DNA from: Acetobacteraceae bacterium
GTDB taxonomy: Bacteria > Pseudomonadota > Alphaproteobacteria > Acetobacterales > Acetobacteraceae
Length of the DNA: 54,538 nt
NCBI GenBank assembly: GCA_027487385.1
Contig: JAIYDS010000048.1
Coordinates: 1 to 54,538 of the forward strand
Reading direction: 5' to 3'
Translations under genes and position numbers: made by a program
Shown here: one piece after another, positions 49,201 through 54,538 of the stretch
Layout of the letters: every line of letters starts with the position of its first letter
Position numbering within the stretch: position 1 is the stretch's first letter
Notes under the pieces: generated by a model
What the model saw: only the letters and a program-made list of their open reading frames with translations
What the model was told of the DNA's origin: nothing
Databases searched by the model: none

Positions 49201-49865
49201 CGCCCCTCTCCGCGATGCGGATCGAGCACCGAGGTGTCCAGGCTGTCGAAGCGCTCATGCAGCACGCGGGCAAAGACGCCGGCGATGACGGCGATGACCA
49301 GCACCAGCCCCGCGGTGGAAAGCTCGATCACCAGCGGCATGCCGGCCACGCCGACGGCGGCCAGCACCAGCCCATTCTCCAGCGTCATCAGCCCCGCGAT
49401 CTGCGCCAGCGCCGTGCGCCGCGTGACCATCATCAGCAGGCCCAGCAGCACGATGGAGAGCGCGATGGCCAGATCCTCCCGCGCCAGGGCCCGCGCGCCC
49501 GCCGTCGCCGGCAGCACAACGAGGATACTGAGGCCGACCAGCGCAAAGCCCGCGATCATGCTGGCGCCGATGCCCGAGGCGGGCTCGGCCCGGCGTGCGG
49601 GTGGCAACTGCATCACCAGGCGCCGCAGATAGATCGGGATGAGGATGCCCTTGGCGAGCAGCGCGATGGCAGCGGTGATGTAGAGCTGCGGCGCGCCCTG
49701 CACATAACCTTGCCACAGCGCCGCCAGCGCCAGGAAGACGCCCTGCAGCGCCAGCGCATTCACCAGGGCGAAGATGCGCCGCTGATAGAGCAGCACGAAG
49801 GAGATGAGCAGCATGGCGCCGCCCAGCACATGCGCCACATCATAGGAGGTGTCGCCGAAGCCCAT
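49197..49865 (-). CDS. HyfE-like membrane subunit
   Basis: This 222-residue protein has about six membrane helices. The region ISFVLLYQRRIFALVNALAL and the C-terminal LAQIAGLMTLENGLVLAAVG (with the NuoK-like Glu) identify it as HyfE, which combines a NuoK-like unit with additional helices. It would link the antiporter subunits to the rest of the membrane arm. The ATG at 49865 has GGAGG four bases upstream; a GTG at 49868 is too close to it. The gap of 58 bases before it, after the hyfC-like stop, is the only sizeable spacing in the operon. Confidence 0.82.
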   Translation of the reverse strand: MGFGDTSYDVAHVLGGAMLLISFVLLYQRRIFALVNALALQGVFLALAALWQGYVQGAPQLYITAAIALLAKGILIPIYLRRLVMQLPPARRAEPASGIGASMIAGFALVGLSILVVLPATAGARALAREDLAIALSIVLLGLLMMVTRRTALAQIAGLMTLENGLVLAAVGVAGMPLVIELSTAGLVLVIAVIAGVFARVLHERFDSLDTSVLDPHRGEGR

Positions 49866-49923
49866 CACGCCTCCGATGGTCGAAGCGGCGAAGGCCGCGG
49901 AGAGCTGAATCGGCGGCGCGACA

Positions 49924-50883
49924 TCACGCCAATCCTGTGGAAACGAAGATCAGCGCCGCCGCCAGCAGGGCCAGCATCAGCGCGCCGCCCAGGAACTCCG
50001 GCACGCGGAAGACGCGCATCTTGGCGATGGCGCTTTCGAACACCGCCAGCGCCAGGGCCAGCAGCCCGATCTTCCCCGCCCAAAGCACCAGGCCCAGCCC
50101 CCAGGCAAAGGGCCCGCTGCCCGGCGCCGCCGTGCCGAAGGGCAGGAACAGCGCGGCCAGCAGCCCGAGCCAGACCAGCAGCTTCAGCGCCGCCTGCATC
50201 TCCCACAGCGCGAGATGCCGGCCCGAGGCCTCCAGCAGCATCGCCTCATGCACCATGGTGAGTTCCAGATGCGTGGCGGGATTGTCCACCGGCACGCGGG
50301 CATTCTCGGCCAGGGCCACCGCCACCAACGCCACCGCGGCGAAGAGCAGCGAAACGCGCAGGCCCATTTGCCCATCCGCCAGCCCATGGCCGATGGCGTT
50401 CAGATTGGTGCTGCCGATCAGCACGGCGAAGACCATGACGCAGACCAGCAGCGCGGGTTCGGCGAAGACGGCGAAGGTCATCTCGCGCGCCGCCCCCAGC
50501 CCGCCAAAGGGCGTGCCGGCATCATGCCCGTTCAGCGCCAGCGCCACGCGCGACAGCGCAAGAAGCCCGCCGATCAGCAGCAGATCGGCCATGGGCGCCA
50601 GCACCATGCCGAAGGCGAAGCTCGGCACCAGCACGGCCGCCAGCAACGTCGCCCCAAGCGCGAGATAGGGCGCCACGCGGGAGACCGGGCTGGCGCTCTC
50701 GGCCAGCACCGGGCGCTTGCGCAGCAGCTTCAGGATGTCCCGCCAGGGCTGCAGGGGATGCGGGCCGCGCCGCCCCATCAGCCGCGATTTCAGCCAGCGC
50801 ACCGCGCCCACCAGCAGCGGCGCCGCCGCCAGCATGAGCGCGAAGTGCAGGATCTGCGTGACAAGGCTGCCCAGCACCGCCAT
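49924..50883 (-). CDS. HyfC/NuoH-like membrane subunit
   Basis: The protein has 319 residues with about eight membrane helices. The family markers are GRRGPHPLQPWRDILKLLRK and the acidic stretch ENARVPVDNPATHLELTMVH with EAMLLEASGRHLALWE, the region that in NuoH and EchB contacts the hydrophilic arm and starts the proton channel. It anchors the FeS and large subunits to the membrane. Its ATG shares one base with the upstream hyfB-like stop (TGATG). Confidence 0.87.
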   Translation of the reverse strand: MAVLGSLVTQILHFALMLAAAPLLVGAVRWLKSRLMGRRGPHPLQPWRDILKLLRKRPVLAESASPVSRVAPYLALGATLLAAVLVPSFAFGMVLAPMADLLLIGGLLALSRVALALNGHDAGTPFGGLGAAREMTFAVFAEPALLVCVMVFAVLIGSTNLNAIGHGLADGQMGLRVSLLFAAVALVAVALAENARVPVDNPATHLELTMVHEAMLLEASGRHLALWEMQAALKLLVWLGLLAALFLPFGTAAPGSGPFAWGLGLVLWAGKIGLLALALAVFESAIAKMRVFRVPEFLGGALMLALLAAALIFVSTGLA

Positions 50884-52865
50884 CAGCCGCGTTCCAGCCA
50901 GGCGATGAGCGCCAGCAGGCAGACCAGCGTGCCGAAGGTGAGCGTCAGATAGAGACGCAGGCTCAAGCCACGCAGCAACTCCGCCTCGCGCGAGAGGGCG
51001 CGGCGGGCGCGGGCCAGCGGGTAGAGCAGGCGCGTGAAGCCGCGATCCTGGCCTTCGACGCGCAGTGTCGCGGCGGCTGCGGCGCCGGGCGGCTGGTTCA
51101 CCAGCCATTCGCGCGGCGCGATGGCCAATTCGCCCAGGCTGCGCCGGATGGGCTGGCCGATGCCCTGGGCGCTCACCTGGCTCAGCGGGTCACCGAAGGG
51201 CAGGTGCGGTGGCGGTGGCATGAAGCCGCAATCCCAGGCGGCCCCGCGCGTCGGCGCCTCGGCCGAGCGACGGCGGATCAGAAGGTAGAGACCGGCCACC
51301 AGCACCACCAGGCCCAGCGCCACCAGCCCCGGCATGTAGCGCGCGCCGCCATCGCCCAGCGCCAGGTCCAGGCCGAAATGCGGCGCACCGGCCTGGGCGC
51401 CCAGGACCTGGCGGATCGGCCCGTCCAGCCCGCCCAGCGCCAGCGCCGCCAGCGGCCCCAGCAGCAAGGTGAGCCCGGCCGGCAGAATCAGCGCGGCGCG
51501 CATCATGCCGATGGCATCCGGCGCCCCCGCCCCGCGCGGCGTGCGCGGGCGGCCCAGGAAGACCAGGCCGATCAGCCGCACCATCGCCGCCGCGGCCAGG
51601 CCGATCGCCATCCCCACGACGGCCAGGGAAACGGCCGCGATCAGCTGGACCGACATGTCCGAGACCCGGAAGCCCTGGATCAGCGCCTGCAGGAGCAGCC
51701 ATTCGCTGGCGAAGCCCGAAAGCGGCGGCAGGGCGGCGGCGGAGAGCGCCCCCAGCATCGCGCAACCCGCCACCCAGGGCATGCGATGGATCAGCCCCCC
51801 CAGCCGGTCCGGATCGCGGCTGCCGGCCAGGCTGTACACTGCCCCCATGCAGAGGAAGAGCAGCGTCTTGAAGCCCGCATGGTTCAGCGCGTGCAGCAGC
51901 GCGGCCGCGAGTGCCACGCTGGCCAGCGGCAGGAGATCCGCCCCGCGATAGACCAGCGCGAGGCCGAGTGCTGCGGCCATCAGCCCCATGTTTTCGAGCG
52001 TGGAGCAGGCCAGGATGGATTTCGTGTCCCGCTCCAGATTGGCGCGCAGCGCGCCGATCAGCGCGGTCGCCACGCCGAGGGCGATCAGCGGCAGGCCCCA
52101 CCAGGCCGGCTGGGCGGCGCCGCAGAGGTCGAACAGGATGCGGATCATCACATAGAGTGCGATCTTCACCATGGCGCCCGACATCAGCGCCGAAACCGGC
52201 GTGGCGGCGGCGGGATGGGCCAGGGGCAGCCAGACATGGAAGGGCACGAGCCCCGCCTTGGAGCCGGCCCCCAGCACCACCAGCAGCAGCACCCCGGCCG
52301 CGCGCCAGCCCTCGGGCGGCGCCCCCCGCATGGCGGCGAAGCCCAGCCCCGACCCCGCCAACAGCGCAAAGGCGCCGATCAGGCAGATGCCGGAAAAGGC
52401 GGCGAAGGCCAGGTAAAGCCGCGCCGCCCGCCGCCCTGCGCCCGTCGCGTGCCGGGCCGCGATCAGCGCCCAGGAGGCGAGGGACATCAGCTCGAAGCCC
52501 AGCACCAGGGTGAAGCCATCCGCCGCGATCAGCGTCAGCGCCATGCCGGCCAGGAAAAGGGGGAAGGCCGCGCCCTCCGCCCGGGGCGGCGGCGGGGAGG
52601 CGGCGGCGAAAAGGCAGGATGGCACGGCCACCAGCGCCAGGATCACCAGGAACCAGCCACCCAGCGCATCCACCGCGATCTGCGTGGGCGCCCAGGGCGG
52701 GCCCAGGGGCAGGGCCACGCTCGGCAGGCCCACCAGCCCCACCACTCCAAGCCCCGCCGCCGCCAGGGCGGAGCCCAGGAACACCACGCGCGGCGCACGG
52801 CCGTAGGCCCCCAGGGCCGAAAGCGCCAGCAGGATCAGGAAGCTGGCGCCCAGCAGCGTCAGCAC
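50883..52865 (-). CDS. HyfB/NuoL-type antiporter-like membrane subunit
   Basis: This 660-residue protein has about sixteen membrane helices and is the first gene of the operon. The antiporter-like core shows GFELMSLASWALIAARHATG with the helix-5 Glu, GAGSKAGLVPFHVWLPLAHP with the helix-7 Lys and ALLHALNHAGFKTLLFLCMG with the following His and Lys. The start is GTG at 52865, with GGAGG about eight bases upstream. The C-terminus ends with a lone membrane helix as in HyfB. It should conduct ions driven by the redox chemistry of the complex. Confidence 0.87.
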   Translation of the reverse strand: MLTLLGASFLILLALSALGAYGRAPRVVFLGSALAAAGLGVVGLVGLPSVALPLGPPWAPTQIAVDALGGWFLVILALVAVPSCLFAAASPPPPRAEGAAFPLFLAGMALTLIAADGFTLVLGFELMSLASWALIAARHATGAGRRAARLYLAFAAFSGICLIGAFALLAGSGLGFAAMRGAPPEGWRAAGVLLLVVLGAGSKAGLVPFHVWLPLAHPAAATPVSALMSGAMVKIALYVMIRILFDLCGAAQPAWWGLPLIALGVATALIGALRANLERDTKSILACSTLENMGLMAAALGLALVYRGADLLPLASVALAAALLHALNHAGFKTLLFLCMGAVYSLAGSRDPDRLGGLIHRMPWVAGCAMLGALSAAALPPLSGFASEWLLLQALIQGFRVSDMSVQLIAAVSLAVVGMAIGLAAAAMVRLIGLVFLGRPRTPRGAGAPDAIGMMRAALILPAGLTLLLGPLAALALGGLDGPIRQVLGAQAGAPHFGLDLALGDGGARYMPGLVALGLVVLVAGLYLLIRRRSAEAPTRGAAWDCGFMPPPPHLPFGDPLSQVSAQGIGQPIRRSLGELAIAPREWLVNQPPGAAAAATLRVEGQDRGFTRLLYPLARARRALSREAELLRGLSLRLYLTLTFGTLVCLLALIAWLERG

Positions 52866-52937
52866 CCCCAGCCTCCAGCCCTCAGGATCGCGAATCGTTC
52901 AGCCATCGGAATCAGCTTAGCAGCCCCTGCGCCCAGA

Positions 52938-52982
52938 GCGAGGGTGGATGGCGAGGGTGGATGGCGAGGGTGGATCGCGAGG
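52938..52982. repeat. 13-base tandem repeat, about 3.4 copies
   Basis: The unit GCGAGGGTGGATG is repeated at 52938-52950, 52951-52963 and 52964-52976 (last base C instead of G), followed by a partial GCGAGG. It lies in the 188-base gap between the divergent hyfB-like and dctQ genes. It could bind a regulator or be a slippage product. Confidence 0.8.
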
Positions 52983-52987
52983 CTCAG

Positions 52988-53016
52988 TTCAGGCTGGACA
53001 AGCGGCAAGTTATGTT
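52988..53016 (+). promoter_or_regulatory. Possible promoter of the TRAP operon
   Basis: TTCAGG (52988-52993) and TATGTT (53011-53016), spaced by 17 bases, precede the dctQ ATG by about 40 bases and follow the tandem repeat directly. TATGTT is one of very few AT-rich hexamers in the gap. Confidence 0.35.
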
Positions 53017-53053
53017 TAGGGAGCGTGACGCGAGTTCCGGCGGGGAGGACGCG

Positions 53054-53602
53054 ATGGGTATGCTTCTGGCCTTCAGCCGGGGCGTGGACTGGATGGGCGA
53101 GAAATTCGGCCGCGTGGCCGATTGGTGCATCCTGCTAGCCTGCGCCATCAGCGCCGGCAATGCGCTCAGCCGCTACGGCTTCAACATCTCTTCCAACGCC
53201 TGGCTGGAGGTGCAGTGGTACCTCTTCGCCGCGGTGGTGATGCTGGGCGCCAGCTACACGCTGTTCCGCAACGAGCATGTCCGGGTGGACCTGATCTACG
53301 GCTGGATGAGCGAGCGCGGCCGGCTCTATGTGGATATCTTCGGCATCATCGTCTTCCTGCTGCCGGCGATGATCCTCCTCACCTGGATGACCTGGCCCTT
53401 CTTCATGGACAGCTTCCTCCGCAACGAGGGCTCGGCCAGCCCCGGCGGCCTGCTGCGCTGGCCGGCGAAGTTCCTTCTGCCCCTCGGCTTCTTCCTGCTG
53501 GTGCTGCAAGGGCTTTCGGAGCTGATCAAGCGCATCGCCCTGCTGCGCGGCCCGGTCGAGGGGGTTGCCGTCGTCACCGAATACCAGCGGCCCGAACAGT
53601 GA
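53054..53602 (+). CDS. dctQ: TRAP transporter small permease (DctQ)
   Basis: The protein has 182 residues with four membrane helices. It shows the DctQ pattern: ISAGNALSRYGFNISSNAWL, EVQWYLFAAVVMLGASYTLF and RNEHVRVDLIYGWM. DctQ pairs with the large permease DctM, encoded ten bases downstream, and a periplasmic binding protein to import carboxylates with Na+. The binding-protein gene is not in the window. GGGGAGGA lies 8-15 bases before the ATG at 53054; the ATG at 53060 is possible too. Confidence 0.88.
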   Translation: MGMLLAFSRGVDWMGEKFGRVADWCILLACAISAGNALSRYGFNISSNAWLEVQWYLFAAVVMLGASYTLFRNEHVRVDLIYGWMSERGRLYVDIFGIIVFLLPAMILLTWMTWPFFMDSFLRNEGSASPGGLLRWPAKFLLPLGFFLLVLQGLSELIKRIALLRGPVEGVAVVTEYQRPEQ

Positions 53603-53612
53603 GGTCTGCCCC

Positions 53613-54538
53613 ATGAGCCTCGACATCATGCCGCCGCTCATGTTTGGCGGCCTTGTCCTCTTCCTGCTGCTGGGATTCCCGGTCGCCTTCTCGCTCTGCG
53701 CGGTGGGGCTGTTCTTCGGCTTTCTCTCCATCGAGCTGGGCTTCTTCACCCCTGCCTATCTCGGCAACCTGCCGATCCGCGTCTTCGGCATCCTCTCGAA
53801 CGACCTGCTCCTGGCCATTCCCTTCTTCACCCTGATGGGGGCCATCCTGGAGCGTTGCGGCCTGGCCGAGGACCTGCTGGAGGGCACCGGGCAATTGTTC
53901 GGGAAGATCCCGGGCGGGCTCGCCTATGCCGTCATCATCGTGGGCGCCGTGCTGGGCGCCATCACCGGCACGGTCGCGGCCTCGGTCATCGCGATGGGCA
54001 TGATCTCCCTGCCCATCATGATCCGCTATGGCTATGACATGCGGATCGCGACCGGCGTGATCGCGGCCTCCGGCACCATCACCCAGCTGATTCCGCCTTC
54101 GCTGGTTCTGATCGTCCTGGGCGATCAGCTCGGCAAGAGCGTGGGTGACATGTATGCGGGCGCCATCGGGCCCTCGATCCTGCAGATCCTGCTCTTCATC
54201 GGCTTCATCGCGGTGGTCTCCATCGTGGCGCCGCACAAAATGCCGCCCTTGCCGCCCGAGGCGCTGATGCCGCGCGGCTGGCCGCTCTATCGCCGCGTGC
54301 TGAAGGGCATGGTTCCCTCCATCGCGCTGATCTTCCTCGTCCTCGGGACCATCTTCATGGGCCTCGCCACGCCGACGGAGGCCGGGGCCATGGGGGCGGT
54401 CGGGGCCGTGGTGCTGGCCGTGATGAATGGCCGCTTCACCTGGAAGCTGCTGCGCGAGGCGATGGGAAACACCATGCGCCTCACTTCCATGGTGATCTTC
54501 ATCCTGATCGGCGCCACGGTGTTCAGCCTGGTCTTCCA
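53613..54538 (+). CDS. dctM: TRAP transporter large permease (DctM), partial
   Basis: The first 308 codons are visible and the gene runs off the window end. The protein is a polytopic membrane protein with the DctM features GGLVLFLLLGFPVAFSLCAV, NDLLLAIPFFTLMGAILERC, GAITGTVAASVIAMGMISLP, TITQLIPPSLVLIVLGDQ and ATPTEAGAMGAVGAV. It forms the substrate path of the TRAP transporter with DctQ. It uses an ion gradient, usually Na+. A binding-protein gene may follow outside the window. Confidence 0.9.
   Translation, partial: MSLDIMPPLMFGGLVLFLLLGFPVAFSLCAVGLFFGFLSIELGFFTPAYLGNLPIRVFGILSNDLLLAIPFFTLMGAILERCGLAEDLLEGTGQLFGKIPGGLAYAVIIVGAVLGAITGTVAASVIAMGMISLPIMIRYGYDMRIATGVIAASGTITQLIPPSLVLIVLGDQLGKSVGDMYAGAIGPSILQILLFIGFIAVVSIVAPHKMPPLPPEALMPRGWPLYRRVLKGMVPSIALIFLVLGTIFMGLATPTEAGAMGAVGAVVLAVMNGRFTWKLLREAMGNTMRLTSMVIFILIGATVFSLVF

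Noticed and set aside
45406-52865. Hydrogenase-4 or formate hydrogenlyase assignment
   Set aside because: The large subunit lacks all four Ni-binding cysteines, and no hyp maturation genes, formate dehydrogenase or fhlA are present. I describe it as Hyf-related only.
52938-52982. CRISPR array
   Set aside because: The repeats are only 13 bases and directly adjacent, with no spacers and no cas genes. It is a simple tandem repeat.

Overview
The window is very GC-rich, tightly packed, and shows the ATGA, TGATG and TTGA gene overlaps of a high-GC alphaproteobacterium. The mix of genes points to an Acetobacteraceae member of the Roseomonas/Roseococcus type: two orphan tricarboxylate-transporter (TTT) binding proteins, a BcsD-type cellulose-synthase D subunit, ureide and carbamoyl-amino-acid hydrolases, and an energy-converting-hydrogenase-related complex. 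This placement is an inference from gene content; no rRNA or other marker gene is present. I see no tRNA, rRNA, CRISPR array, transposase, integrase or phage gene, so this looks like ordinary chromosome. No stretch longer than about 300 bases lacks a gene.

Layout. Bases 1-3048 hold the end of a GNAT acetyltransferase, a FabG reductase, a membrane PAS-Hpt phosphotransfer protein and a second SDR dehydrogenase. Bases 3045-10664 are a surface-glycan block: a DUF6165 protein, a TPR protein, a GT4-GT9 fusion and a 1197-residue GT2-GT4 fusion. Bases 10715-11965 (minus) are the peroxide-defence pair ahpC-ahpD. Bases 12084-19407 (minus) form one tight unit: sbtA, sbtB, a small membrane protein, a Na+/H+ antiporter and a 1426-residue DUF4011 helicase-nuclease. 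Bases 19536-24926 are a ureide-type nitrogen catabolism run (puuE, atzG-like, atzE-like, M20 hydrolase) followed by a desaturase. Bases 24931-28710 (minus) hold a membrane protein, an MFS carrier and a split UxaA-family enzyme, which faces a GntR regulator at 28780. Bases 29552-32530 hold an aminotransferase, a RidA-like protein and an FMN monooxygenase. Bases 32531-36945 include an AlgI/AlgJ-type O-acetylation pair next to bcsD. Bases 37067-45345 are scattered catabolic enzymes and solute-binding proteins. Bases 45406-52865 (minus) encode a six-subunit Hyf/Ech-like membrane complex with a VOC gene embedded in it. A TRAP transporter (dctQ and the start of dctM) closes the window.

Most notable points. 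(1) The large subunit of the Hyf-like complex lacks all four Ni-ligating cysteines, while the small subunit keeps its four FeS cysteines. It therefore looks like an Ehr complex of unknown electron chemistry, not a hydrogenase. (2) A Na+-dependent bicarbonate transporter with its PII-like partner is co-transcribed, by overlap, with a Na+/H+ antiporter and a helicase-nuclease of a type reported in defence islands. (3) Two families of intergenic hairpin repeats occur next to gene ends, and their arms change in a compensatory way between copies. (4) The two large glycosyltransferases are unusual fusions.
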